Positions 1-10,859 of a stretch of DNA of 64,000 nt are shown piece after piece. The DNA comes from Acanthosepion esculentum (lineage: Eukaryota > Mollusca > Cephalopoda > Sepiida > Sepiidae): positions 15,632,382-15,696,381 of the forward strand of contig OZ038482.1 in assembly GCA_964036315.1 (NCBI GenBank), given 5' to 3'. A program made the position numbers and the translations under genes. Each line of letters opens with the position of its first letter. The stretch's first letter is position 1. A model generated the notes under the pieces. It saw only the letters and a list, made by a program, of their open reading frames with translations. It was not told the origin of the DNA and searched no databases.

Positions 1-179
1 TTTAAAGATTTCGTGTTTTCATTAGGTTACCTAAATATTTTATCAGTCTGTTCTGATTGTAATTATAAATGTAGTTGTTGTTGGTCTTTTGTAAAAACTT
101 CTGATATGGTTACCAGTGATCTGAATGGCTCACCCTAGTGCTCACGAGCGTTTCGCTCGCCACACCCACATTGGTTTGC

Positions 180-360
180 CATGAATTGTAACTGTACATC
201 TTTAATGCTGATGGACATTCTCCTACGATTCCTTCAAGAGAAAAGACACATATTGTTCTTGCAAGATAATGCATTGATTCTTGTGATACTAAACATGTTC
301 TGGATGATGTCCAACAATTTCCCTGACAAAAAATGCCTACCACTAAACACATAACTTCAT
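180..360 (+). pseudogene. Tc1-like transposase fragment, decayed
   Basis: A short stretch reads ILFLQDNA near 262-285, the second catalytic aspartate motif of Tc1-type DDE transposases. After a frameshift, HVLDDVQQFP follows near 314-342, which is the sequence expected just downstream in this family. The frame then stops at TGA. There is no start, no first Asp motif and no DLNPIE motif, so this is a fossil. Identification rests on motif order only. Confidence 0.4.
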
Positions 361-544
361 TCAGTTAAACGGTTTATAGCCGTCAGAAGAGCCAGAGACG
401 TGGAATAACATATTTCAGGACGGTAATTGCCATCTGTGCACCTGTATATGAATGCATACCAGTATCAATGCCCAAAGGGTGCACATAATAATATGAAGAG
501 GACACATACCATTGACACAAAACGTATTTTGAAACCTGTGAATG

Positions 545-662
545 TACTGTTCTCTCCCTCTCTCTCTCACTCACTCACTCACTCACTCACTCACTCTCTC
601 GCAATATGTGCGTGTGTGTATTATTGTGGGTGTGTTTATTACAAATATATGTTAATATTACA

Positions 663-717
<55 letters not shown>
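545..717. repeat. (TC)n/(TCAC)n and (TA)n microsatellites
   Basis: A TCTC/TCAC-rich tract at about 545-600 and a pure (TA)n run at about 663-717 flank a short GTGTG-rich piece. The open frame through them is not a gene. Confidence 0.9.
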
Positions 718-718
<1 letters not shown>

Positions 719-760
719 CCACATAGAAGCATGTTTCGCTGTATCATAGCTCATCAGTGT
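719..760 (-). ncRNA. hammerhead-ribozyme-like core in SINE copy 1
   Basis: The minus strand reads CUGAUGA, then GCU-AUGAUAC-AGC (a 3-bp stem II, which would be 5 bp but for one A-C mismatch), then GAAAC. A possible 4-bp stem III follows, ACAU with AUGU around GCUUCU. All hammerhead core bases are present. The base at the cleavage position is G, which is not permitted (H needed), so this copy is probably inactive. Two related copies at 15.6 and 15.9 kb are mutated at other positions. Confidence 0.55.
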
Positions 761-857
761 AGCTAGACATCTGATTGCTTCAAACCAAGATCAAAACTCG
801 ACTGATTTGGCATCAGTCAGAGACTCTACGCCTAAACTATCGGCGCCCGGCAGAAAA
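721..857 (-). mobile_element. tRNA-headed SINE with hammerhead-like tail, copy 1
   Basis: On the minus strand a tRNA-like head has an A-box-like TAGTTTAGGCGTAGAG (824-839) and a B-box-like GAGTTTTGATCTT (787-799). It is followed by CTGATGA (751-757), a 13-nt hairpin and GAAAC (733-737). The element ends against a (TA)n run at 717. The same order recurs at 15800-15950, so it is a dispersed family. The RNA polymerase III boxes are inferred from resemblance to the consensus. Confidence 0.6.
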
Positions 858-904
858 AAAGGAATCTTTTAACGTATTATATACGTGATGCATATAAGCG
901 CTCA

Positions 905-908
905 ATTC

Positions 909-950
<42 letters not shown>
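905..950. repeat. (TA)n(GA)n microsatellite
   Basis: A run of TA passes directly into a run of GA. Confidence 0.9.
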
Positions 951-984
951 CATTACCCATTTCCACTAATAATAAACACAAATT

Positions 985-1497
985 TATAGACGATGTTGTA
1001 ACATTAATTACTATGGAAACGGCCAGAGGCGGCCATTTTGGTTAGGTGGTCGAAGAGTTAATTCTTATCTACAGATCAGTCACATTCGGAAAGGTTATGC
1101 CAGCTTATGGTGGGGTATCTATTTCATAGCTGATGGTAGCGTTCACCGTCTAGTTAGTTTAAAGCGAAAGATATTTCATGGCGCGACGGCAGGTCGTTAA
1201 GTGTCTAGTGGATTTTTATTTTATCATTATCTATCTATTAATCTCTTTATTTATTTGTTTATTCAAATGGCTATTTCATATCCAAGCCGTTTATATAGTA
1301 ATTAACGTTACAAAAGACCATAATTATAAACACGCGCAAATCAAGATAGCTTATTCCTAAATTTTCGCTTGAGGATGAAACGGGACTCGATACCTTAATT
1401 CAACTTAATTTCAATAATTATATTGAGGATTTCGGCTCTCGTTTTTGAAACATGAGAACTCTTATGTAGCGAAGGAATCATATTTTCATAAAAATAT

Positions 1498-1500
<3 letters not shown>
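985..1500 (+). repeat. Dispersed repeat with internally inverted partner, copy 1
   Basis: About 500 bp shared with 16181-16675. The right part (1310-1490) is collinear in both copies, while the 1000-1309 segment is in the opposite orientation in the other copy. The segment is bounded by inverted repeats of about 24 bp: AACATTAATTACTA at 1000 and, on the other strand, AACGTTAATTACTA ending at 1309. The right end runs into (TA)n. The short open frame at 1178-1360 lies inside and shows no coding signature. Confidence 0.7.
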
Positions 1501-1544
<44 letters not shown>

Positions 1545-1572
1545 GAAACAATTTTAAATGCCGTGCAAAATT

Positions 1573-1614
<42 letters not shown>

Positions 1615-1817
1615 GCGAGAGTGTGAGAGAGAGAGAGGGAGAGCGATAAAGAGAGAGAGAGAAATAATTAGTATTGACACAGAGATCAATGCCGAATGGC
1701 CAGAGTCTGTTTCATATTTGAACCGAATCTTGACGCCTGAAGATTGCGTTCTAGCATGAAGAGGGCGGTTATAAACACACACACACACACACACACACAT
1801 ACACACACACACACATA
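1498..1817. repeat. Cluster of (TA)n, (GA)n and (CA)n microsatellites
   Basis: (TA)n at about 1498-1540 and 1577-1610, GA-rich at 1612-1662 and (CA)n at 1773-1816, separated by short spacers. The open frames on both strands across this block are low-complexity translations. 1818-2010 holds nothing I recognise. Confidence 0.9.
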
Positions 1818-2012
1818 CGAGGTACTCGAAAAACGTTAATCCTATTGATTATTCATTACACACGTTTCACAAAGTGTAACATGAAAAATCCTTAGTACAT
1901 TCGGTTCGAATGAGTCACTTAAATAGATTAAACATTTCGAAAACATTTTATATGTGTTTCTTTGTGCGTGAATCTAAATATATATGAGTAAAGAAACTTC
2001 ACATATCATATT

Positions 2013-2014
<2 letters not shown>

Positions 2015-2077
<63 letters not shown>
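2015..2077. repeat. (TA)n microsatellite
   Basis: Pure TA run of about 60 bp. Confidence 0.95.
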
Positions 2078-2079
<2 letters not shown>

Positions 2080-2149
2080 TCACATATACGCCTACTTAGA
2101 TATTTGTACATGGACATATTCACCAGCATATGTACGGTTTTCTTTCACT

Positions 2150-2440
2150 ACCTTTTGCCATCTTTGAGGCAGCTTTTAATCGATTTACGTCTTTAATCCA
2201 TTTAATGGAGATGAGTACTTTTCTGAATTCAAAGTCTGATTTCGCGAAAAGATCTCGTAATACTACATTATGTTCCCTTCCAGTTCCATCAGATACACAT
2301 CACTTTTTCCGGTATAAACCGTCTTTTCGTCTTCCCCAGGACCTTTTGCACTCAACATTGTTGTAAACAAACCACTTTTCAATCCCTGTGACCGTTCTTT
2401 CAAAAAAAGAAATGAGCCGTTTTGTTGCATTTGAGCCGAG
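2150..2440 (-). pseudogene. mariner transposase fragment, decayed
   Basis: The minus strand reads VTGIEKWFVYNNVECKRSWG around 2320-2395. That is the first catalytic block of mariner transposases (normally VTGDEKW). The first catalytic Asp is replaced by Ile, and the frame is broken by stops soon after. Neither the second and third Asp blocks nor the terminal repeats can be found, so this is an isolated relic. Confidence 0.55.
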
Positions 2441-2474
2441 AATCGTAGATGGTCCATTAACATTTATCCGTTAC

Positions 2475-3060
2475 ATTTCTTTTTTTTAAGGCAATTCGGA
2501 AGTGCCAGGAACACGCAGGGGGTTACAGAGGATTGAGAACAAGAGTAAAGAGGCGTGTTTGAAGAAAGTATACAGAGAAGGACGGGGGAAAAGATCAAGG
2601 TATCAGAAGATGTCGATTGACATTACACTTGAAGTAAGCGGAAGGGAGTTCCACAGACGGGAAGTGCGGGAAAAGAAGCTGTTTGAGTAGAAGAGACGGT
2701 TACATTTAACCGTTTTGACAGTCAAAGGGTGGGGCCGAAATGACAGCCTGGTAGCTCGCTTAAATTCATGTAGTCCGGGAACCAGTAGCTCGTCGGAACA
2801 GTTGGCGTGATAATACTTGTAGAAAAGACAGAGAGAGGCAACCATACGTTTGTGTGATAGCGATTGTAGACTAGATGCCAGATCAGGACCTATCATCTTG
2901 CATATTCTTCTTTGGATTTTGTCAAGGACTTCGAGACGTACAGCAGGAGCACCAGACCATATATGACAGCAATATTCCAGGCAAGGACAGATGGTTGATT
3001 TATAGACATCAGGATGCACTCAAACATCGTTGTCATGCATATACTCAGCTGTTTTCAAAT
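2475..3060 (-). pseudogene. LINE 3' end (C-terminal region after RT), copy 1
   Basis: A 138-codon open frame (2603-3019, minus) reads YKSTICPCLEYCCHIWSGAP, then LDKIQRRICK, LFYKYYH, LHEFKRATRL and SRTSRLWNSLP. This is the conserved C-terminal tail that follows the reverse transcriptase in many non-LTR retrotransposons of invertebrates. The RT itself is missing (5' truncation, usual for LINEs). Related copies lie at 31065-32760, where the RT YADD box is preserved, and at 49800-50540. The clade was not assigned. Confidence 0.75.
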
Positions 3061-3428
3061 GCCTTATAACATTCATATGAGATATGTGGAATATCTCTGA
3101 GATATACTCTGTTGTGCGATCTGGATATTTTTAATCAGCATTTTGATCTAATCATCATCAATAACTGCAGACCCACCAGGAAATTATCGGTCTTCTAGAT
3201 CAGACTATCCACTTCTTAATTCTCTCAGATAAGGCACCATATCCACAAACAGCACATATCTGTTTTGCTGTTTGTACATTTTACTCCTTTCCATAAATAA
3301 AAGAATTTCAAATTACGAAAGTGGTTTTCATTTTCTTCCATATTCATTTTTAATATAACATTGAGACTTATCGATCCACCTAAGAAAAATTATAATAAGA
3401 CGCCTTAAAATTTCGTCTTTTAGAATAT
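3060..3428. other. Unassigned sequence
   Basis: AT-rich DNA without a recognisable gene, repeat or structure. Confidence 0.5.
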
Positions 3429-3429
3429 A

Positions 3430-3453
3430 TTTACACACACACACACACACACA

Positions 3454-3495
<42 letters not shown>

Positions 3496-3519
3496 TATAT
3501 ATATATATATATATATATA
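3430..3519. repeat. (CA)n(TA)n microsatellite
   Basis: A CA run with one CT interruption passes into a TA run. Confidence 0.95.
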
Positions 3520-3560
3520 GTGTATTGGGGCAGCAGATCATTATTCAAACATCTATTGTT

Positions 3561-3768
3561 AAATATAACAGACAACGAATGTCTACGTTTGATCATGAGC
3601 AATTCTAAGCTTCGTATAGAGGCCTTAGTTTTGAGAGAAAGTAAAGACAAAAATATCCAAATATTGGACAGTTTTTGTCTTTATTTTCTCCTGAAACTAA
3701 AGCCATTATATGAAGCTTAGAACAGCTCATGATCAAACATAATAGACATTTGTTGTTTGTTATATTTC
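3561..3768. repeat. 208-bp imperfect palindrome (foldback)
   Basis: The left arm (TAAATATAACAGACAACGAA...) is the near reverse complement of the right arm (...TTGTTGTTTGTTATATTT). Pairing continues inward through GTTTGATCATGAGC, GGCCTTAGTTTTGAGAG and AAAGACAAAAA to a loop near 3658-3668. The two sides differ at scattered bases and one small indel, so it is an old duplication or a foldback transposon. It starts about 40 bp after a (TA)n run. Confidence 0.8.
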
Positions 3769-3769
3769 A

Positions 3770-4070
3770 CAATATATATATTCATAAATTGGCTTGTTAT
3801 AGTTAAAGAAAGTTTTACAAATAGATGCCAACATGTTAAAGACCATGAAAAATGCAAATTTCAAACAATTTTCTGCACTATATACGACGATATTCCTAAA
3901 CAGAACTATTTTTTATATGAAAATCACAACAATTCTTGAACAAAAGAACAGTAATAGGGGACAGTTACTTAATGAAATAAGCTTTTTAAAATCAATATAC
4001 AAATTAATTAAACCTGAAGTGTGATATTGCCAAGAAGTAAATAATATATAACACAGATATTGAGCGTTTA
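3770..4070. other. Unassigned sequence
   Basis: AT-rich, with short open frames only and no recognisable homology. Confidence 0.5.
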
Positions 4071-4074
4071 GTGT

Positions 4075-5300
4075 AGAGCTGTAACTTACTCTTTTTGAGT
4101 AGGTACACATCTACTTATCATCTCTCAGTTGCGTCTCTTTTTTGAGGCAAAGTGCACTCAGGGGCGACTCCGTGAAAGGACAGAGTCGCAACTGAGAAAA
4201 ATTATACTGAGAGGTGCCCAGCCCTGGGGAACAGCTGCCCGAGGCCGCGCTTTCTCATTGCACTAAAGTGAAGGATCGGTGCACGACAGTTGCGGGGGCT
4301 AGGAGAATTTTTGTTCCTTGCCCGGGTGTACGCGCTCGGGCTCCCCACATTAAACCGACCTTGTGTCGCAACCAGACCTCGTGGGGGGTTGAGTAAATAT
4401 CTACTCTTTTTGAGTAATTACACGTCTACTTATCATCTCTCAGTTGCGTCTATCTTTGGACAGAGTGCGCTCAGGGGCTTCTCTGTCAAAGGAAAGAGGG
4501 GCAACTGGGAAAAATAATACTAAAGAGGTGCCCATCCTAGGGGAACAGCTGCCCGAAGCCGCGCCTTCTCATTGCATCAGAGGCAGGGATCGCACCGATG
4601 CCAACGAAACTTACGGTTGCTGGGAGGGGATTTTTGTTCCTTTCTCGGGCATACGCGCTCGGGTCCCCACCTAAAAATAGACCTTGTGTCACATCTCGTC
4701 CTAGTGGGGGAACAGAGTAAATACCGTGTAGAGCTGTATAAAGTAGAGCTGGGTCTTTTTTAATCTCAGAATTCGTGAGAGAATTGAGCTCCAATTTTTC
4801 ATTTATTCATATAGATACCATAATACAGAGTTTACTTAATTAGCTATTTGTAACACCCTATTTATCCTCTATCAGTTGCATCTCTGTCTTTGGGCAGAGG
4901 GCCCTCAGGGCTAGCTCCGTCAAAGCACAGATTTGCAACTGAGAGTTGTTGGTCCTGGGGAAAATCTGCCCGAGGCCACTCCCTGTCATTGTACTACAGA
5001 GAGAGATCGGTACTCGCACCGATGTCAGCGCAACCGACGGTTGCCGTGAATCGGCAATTTTTTGTTCCTAGCCCGGGTGTACGCGCTCGGGCTCCCCACA
5101 TTAAACCGGCCTTGCGTCACAACGCGACTTTGTGGTGGTGGTGGGGGGGGGGGTCGAGTAAATACCAAATTATGATAAAGTAGAGTTGTGGCTTTTTAAT
5201 TTCAGAATTCGTGGGAGAATTGAGATCCAATTTGCCACTTATTCATATAGATTTCTATAATATAGGTTTCACTTAATTGGCTATTATGTATCTCTAACTA
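4075..5300 (+). repeat. LTR-like block with three subrepeats
   Basis: Three degenerate units of about 310-430 bp (anchors at 4124, 4437 and 4872) share the order CTCAGTTGC...GCAACTGAG hairpin, GGGGAACAGCTGCCCGA, TTTTTGTTCC, GCCCGGG...CTCGGGC hairpin, CCCCACATTAAACCG, CCTTGTGTC, GAGTAAATA. The last part parallels the LTR subrepeats of the Gypsy element at 24-30 kb (TTTTTGG, 7-bp hairpin, ACCCCACTTTAAACCCGGCC, TTGTGCCACATCT, ACTAAATACCG). The 3' flank GTTTCACTTAATTGGC resembles the Gypsy LTR end. It may be a diverged solo LTR or part of one. No TG...CA ends or target duplication were identified. Confidence 0.5.
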
Positions 5301-6110
5301 TTCAAATGGTGAATATATAACTAATTTTAATTTCTATTTTCCCATTTCTACACTATATTAATTTTATCTTATAAATTTTCCCGGTTCTGTCACTCCTGAA
5401 ATAAAAATAATTGTTTCTACGGAAAGTAGGGACCTACGTACATCAAATTGTCTTTAAATTAAGTGTCAGCAACATCGTTGAACTTTTAAAAGGTAAGCTT
5501 AAACCTTAATTCAATACTTCAATGCAGCGATCAATTTTGAATTCTTCTGTAGCTTATTGATGCCTAACGCATCTACTCCTTCCTAGCTATTGTGGTGATG
5601 GCCAAACCAAGAGTCCTCCACAGGAGCTAGCTTAATGCCGTCAGATACGGGGGCTTTTAAGCTGGCTTAAAATTTTAACCTATCTGTAATTTTGAATACA
5701 AAAGGAAAATAAGAGTTACTCCGCTTGAACCATGAAAGTAACGATAATGGCTAGTATAATGTATTAATATATATTTTTAACCTAACATAATCTGGCAACC
5801 TTGAATCTGAGCTCAACGAAAATCGTTCCCTGTGCCTAACTTTTCTAGGGCTTTTGAATGAGCTTCTAAATTTTTGAATGAATCATTGAAATCGGACCAG
5901 TGGGAGCGGAGGAGTTGCATACACACACACGCACAAACACACGCGCATACACTGTAGTTTGTATATAAGATGATACCAATTCCATAGTATTACAGTCAAG
6001 CGTAGATGCTTAAGGACCGAAAGTGTGTAGTGTTGGATAATTGAATTTTGACCACATGATCATTAATTCGCAACGTTTTCCTTTTGCTACATATTCGTTT
6101 TCTTTACTAC
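5300..6110. other. Unassigned sequence
   Basis: No recognisable gene. A short CA-rich patch lies at 5920-5955. Confidence 0.5.
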
Positions 6111-6119
6111 GTCGTTAAG

Positions 6120-6370
6120 ACAATAGAGACAAAGATAGAAAGTGACAGAGAAAGCGAGAAAAAAAAGAGAAATGCGAAGCGAGAAAGCGAAGAAGAAAAG
6201 GAAAAGAAAAAGTGGGATAAAAAAGAAAGAAAGTAATGAAAAAGAAAAGAAATAAAGAGATAAGAAATTGGAAAAGAGAAAATGGAAAAAAAGCATAAAG
6301 AGAGAAAAAGAGATATAGAACAAGAAAGAGACAAGAGAAGAGAGACAGAGAAAAATAGATAAAGGAACAA
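6120..6370. repeat. Purine-rich tract (GA/A-rich)
   Basis: About 250 bp of almost pure purine on the plus strand (GAGAAAG and GAAAAAG words). The long Ser/Phe/Leu-rich open frames on the minus strand are translations of this composition. 6370-7110 holds nothing I recognise. Confidence 0.85.
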
Positions 6371-7112
6371 AGAATTGCAAATGTACTGATAATGATCTAT
6401 CCTCGTACGCTCTACACACGACAAGGAAATTCAACAGCGCCTATTCGTGCGTACGCCATCTACGATGGCTTTCCAATAGATTTGTGTTCAGCTTGGGACA
6501 AGTCAAGACCTTGAAATACGAAACCTGATCGAATCATCGTGGAGAAAACAGGAAATCCATTACTTCTCGAAATTCAATAACAGGTGAGAGTCACTGACAA
6601 TCAGCGTGGTTCATGTTCGCCAGAAGTTCGTTCTGACCGTCTGCAGTGATGGACGCCGGCGACATGAAGAGCTGTATCAACCACCAGGAATCAAAACTAT
6701 GTGCCATAGTTAATATGTGATAAGGTTTTTTTTTCTTTTTGGCAGCCATTAATGGGAAATAATATCATGTAACGCTTCAAAATCACAAAAGCAACTTTAG
6801 AACCATGAGGACTTACTTATTTTCGTTTGACAAAGCAACGATGAAAGTGTGATGTAACCTAACTCTTCTCGATGCATGGCATCGAATTCCGTCTAAGTCT
6901 ACGTATGCTCATTTGCTCTAGTGCTATTGTGGAAGGCATGAGCATACCTCTCCCTATAATGTCTCATTTTTTACAGTCCTTGGCAGAAATACTGCAAGCA
7001 CATTCTTCGGCAAATTCTTTATTTGGTTTATTTTAAGAGACTGGCTTTACTGTGGGAATTAACATTAGACTCTCCATTCTTTGTCTTTTGTTTTCTGTGG
7101 TATTGACCATCC

Positions 7113-7270
<158 letters not shown>

Positions 7271-7676
7271 AGGAAAGTTTCAACAACCAGTGTTACAAAT
7301 TACTCCTAAAACAATTAGCCGTAAATTCACCGTTTTGTTACAATGAGCTGAAAGAGGTTCAAACAAAGATTTTCTCTTCCCAATCACCAGACACATACTG
7401 TTTATCAGTCAGTTAACTATCCAAATATTCATGAGAAAATTAACATTATAATCAAGCTTCAATAGACTGTTCATTATCTCAACTGTTTATTATTTGCTTT
7501 GCTGAAGAGATGTTTCTTTTCTGACTGCTCAGATATGAAAAGCTTTCTGAATAAGATACTGTACTTTATTTTATTTTATTTTAATGACATGTTCTCTCAC
7601 GATGTATGCTATTATGTTTCTCTACAGATCGCATCTTTTTACTATCTGCGAATTTTCATGTCTCCAGCTTTCAGGT

Positions 7677-7965
7677 TGATTAACAAGTATATTCAAAAGG
7701 AATGGAAACGGTGCTGGGAGGATAAACCATCCAATAAACTCTTCGCAATTCATCCAAAAACTAGGAGAATGGAAGTCGGCTTTCAGAAAATCTCGAAAGG
7801 AGGTAGTAGTACTGGGGCGCTTACGCATTGACCACACGAGAATAACCCACTTGCTAAACAAGGAAGATCGGCCTATGAAACGGCATACATTATTAAACAT
7901 ATATTAACCGAGTGTTCAGACCTTGCTATCGCTCGAAACAAAATTGATGGAATATAAATATGTAC
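7677..7965 (+). pseudogene. LINE RNase H-region tail, copy A
   Basis: This is a near copy of 8305-8600: INKYIQKEWKRCWEDKP, NKLFAIHP, then the region corresponding to EWKSAFRKSRKEV and LRID. In this family the block follows the RNase H domain at the end of the LINE ORF2. It has an internal frameshift and lacks everything upstream. Its position about 630 bp before a second copy suggests two separate 5'-truncated insertions or a local duplication. Confidence 0.65.
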
Positions 7966-8159
7966 GAGATCTTCGAAAAAGGACAAAAATGGAGGAGATA
8001 ATATTATTTCTTAAAACAGTGTGCGTTTACCAAAAAAATATAAACCGAATAAAAAATTCAATAAAACCAACTAATCTACAAGATGTAAAAAAAATACATC
8101 AATGAAACCAGACACTATACAAACCCTTTTTGCAAGAAGACGTCAATGAAACCTGATCT

Positions 8160-8620
8160 CCTACAAAAATAAAGACATCATACTATGTTGGATTCCTAGC
8201 CACATCGGAGTTGAAAGTTAACAATAAAGCGGATCTGGCAGTCAAATCAGCTTTAGATATGGATGTTGACACAAGGACCAAAATCCCATACACCGAGTTT
8301 AAGGAGGTTATTAATAAGTATATTCAAAAGGAATGGAAACGGTGCTGGGAGGATAAACCATACAATAAACTCTTCGCAATTCAGTCCAAATTAGGAGAAT
8401 GGAAGTCGGCTTTCAGAAAATCTCGAAAGGAGGTAGTAGTACTGTGCCGCTTACGCATTGCCGAGAATAACCCATTCGTACTTGCTAAGTAAGGAAGATC
8501 AATTAAGTATGTCAAGCATGTAAAACGACATACACTATTAAACACATATTAACCGAATGTTCAGACATTGCTCTCTCAAAACAAAAATGCTATAATATAA
8601 ACAACATGTACGAGCGCTTC
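8160..8620 (+). pseudogene. LINE RNase H C-terminus and tail, copy B
   Basis: Around 8187-8215 one frame reads CWIPSHIGVE and, after a frameshift, NNKADLAVKSALDM. This is the C-terminal motif of ribonuclease H domains in LINEs of the I/Jockey-like groups. It continues in the open frame 8211-8492 as EWKRCWEDKP, EWKSAFRKSRKEVVVLCRLR and a tail near 8640 (ILFLK). The frameshift after VE and the loss of all upstream domains make it non-functional. Confidence 0.7.
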
Positions 8621-8629
8621 GAATAAGAA

Positions 8630-9790
8630 AAAATGGCGGACGTAATATTATTTCTTAAAACAGTGGGCCTTTACCAAAAAATATAAATCAAATGAGAATG
8701 TCAAAAAAATCAATTCTCTACAAACTGTATATCTGAAAAGAGTACATCAATGTAACCAGACTCTCGCAAAAACCCTCTTTACAAAAATACGTCAATCAAA
8801 CCTGATCAACAAATTGACATATTACAAAGAATATATATTCTATTCATACGAATCTATTCTAAAAATCTTATCGGCTCTAAGTAATCTATTGCTGTTGATA
8901 AGCCGTAAAACAAAATAAACCCTAAACCCATTATTAGTGTGACGTAACGTAAGAACGGAAGCAATCTATGTTATGTTAGGCATTCAGTTATTACTAGTCT
9001 ATACATATAATGCATGTCATATATTAAAAATATATTAAATATGTATTTGGAATATTGTCTGCGTATTTAGCATGTGGTGTTGTCGGACACGGTAAACAAA
9101 ATTGGATAATTGAGCTTGAAATCCACTGGAAATTGTTTATGTTAACTTCAAGTTAATGTGTTTGGGAAAGGTCGGAACCGGCTTCTCTTTGTATTTTAAT
9201 TCCTCTGTAGCTAAATTTCTTGACTAAAAGATTTGTTTTTCATAAAGGATGATGAATGTGGCATAACACATCGGCTGAGGCAATTGAAGCTACTCTCGAA
9301 TAATTACTATTCTGCTTGGCTCTTTTAATGGTATCAAAGCTGTTACATCCATTATCAGCCTTGTTACGCCACAATCAATATATTATACGGTTTTTAAGTT
9401 TGGTATTTTAATATTCATATTGAAATTGATGCGAACATCTTTGGCATTCGAGACTTACGCATTCCTGTAGATTTGTGTTCAATTTGTTTACGTAACCTAC
9501 TCAACCCGTTTTGAAAGACAAACGCAGTCACAAGTATTAATGATAATAAAAGATTTTCGCTAAACATAAAAGATTCTTCGTCAAAACGAAATTAAATGTA
9601 AGCTATTTACATTTCCTAATTGGTTGCCCTTTCGTTCACATTAAATTAAATGTAAATTTATTTACTTTGTAAGAGAAATTAATCCGAAAAGTCAGGATAA
9701 AAGAGAAATTATCTTAAAAAAATTTTGATCATCTTCCATTAAAACAATGCAAAAATTGTTTAATTTATATTTTAAATTATTGAAAATATT
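8630..9790. other. Unassigned AT-rich sequence
   Basis: About 1.1 kb with no open frame, repeat or structure that I can support. Confidence 0.5.
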
Positions 9791-9800
9791 TGACACGGGT

Positions 9801-9803
9801 CTC

Positions 9804-9874
<71 letters not shown>

Positions 9875-9892
9875 ATCTCTCTATCCATATAC

Positions 9893-9935
<43 letters not shown>
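9801..9935. repeat. (TC)n and (TA)n microsatellites
   Basis: A TC run of about 75 bp (9801-9885), a short TATC transition and a TA run. The Ser-Leu open frames are translations of it. Confidence 0.95.
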
Positions 9936-9940
<5 letters not shown>

Positions 9941-9974
9941 TTGAGTGTGTGTATCGCTCTTCTCATATACATAT

Positions 9975-10460
9975 AAACTGAAGTGCCAAAAATTAGAGAC
10001 ACCATTACTCTTCATATATTTGCTCTCTCCAGCCATATATTGAAATAAAGACAGTCTGAATGCATATAAATAAAAAAGTAGTGGAGCTGTGGTAGCCATT
10101 AAACTCAAACAGGATGATGAAATATGGAGTATTGTCTGACGTCTGATTTTTTAGCAGGCAAAAGAAAAGAAATATCTGAATGCCGGACAGGAACCTGTGT
10201 GCCATATTCACCAGTGGTAAGGGCTTGTTCCAACAATTTAACACAACCCACCTATCATGTGCGCGTGGCAACCAAACAATCATTTAACTTTCAGTTAGGT
10301 CATTGACGGTCGCAGGATTTAAACCCCATCGAGCATGTGTGCATTATATTACAGACCTTACTAAATGCCGTCAGACCTCACTAAATATCCAAAATGCAGA
10401 CCATTTGCGAACTACCTTAGAATATGACTAAGATATATTCATATAACGAACCGGACACTT
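9975..10460 (+). pseudogene. Tc1-like element, heavily decayed
   Basis: Around 10314-10350 one frame reads QDLNPIEHV, the third catalytic motif (Glu) of Tc1-type transposases, followed by a typical tail. Upstream of it the frame is closed by stops. GAAGTGCCAAAAATTAGAGAC near 9980 could be one terminal repeat, but no partner was confirmed. Confidence 0.45.
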
Positions 10461-10479
10461 TGTAGATTCCATATCATGT

Positions 10480-10541
<62 letters not shown>
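10480..10541. repeat. (TA)n microsatellite
   Basis: Pure TA run. 10542-10860 is AT-rich with weak internal repetition (words like TTTAATTTATATTTAA) and no gene. Confidence 0.95.
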
Positions 10542-10546
<5 letters not shown>

Positions 10547-10859
10547 TATTCATCACCGGTAGCACAACGGTAGTTTCATGCACAACGCAGCATTCAGGTA
10601 CTGGCTAGAGACTGGCCGTTACATATTTTCAATAATGGCGCACCACATGTACGGGAATTACTGCTTTAAAAATAATTGTACTTAAAATAGACGGAATCGG
10701 AATTTAATATTTATATTTAAAATAAACGTGGATTAAAAGTTTTAATTTATATTTAACATAATCGGGGATTAATGGTATTTAAAAAAATATACGTATTGAA
10801 ATAAACGGACATAAAACTATAAAGAAAAAAGTGGAGGAAAGATAGTCCTTGTATTTTTT

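Noticed and set aside
3520..3770. Two short plus-strand frames as a gene
   Set aside because: They lie on the palindrome and are mirror products of it.
6087..6434. Two overlapping hydrophobic minus-strand frames
   Set aside because: Translation of a purine tract read from the other strand.
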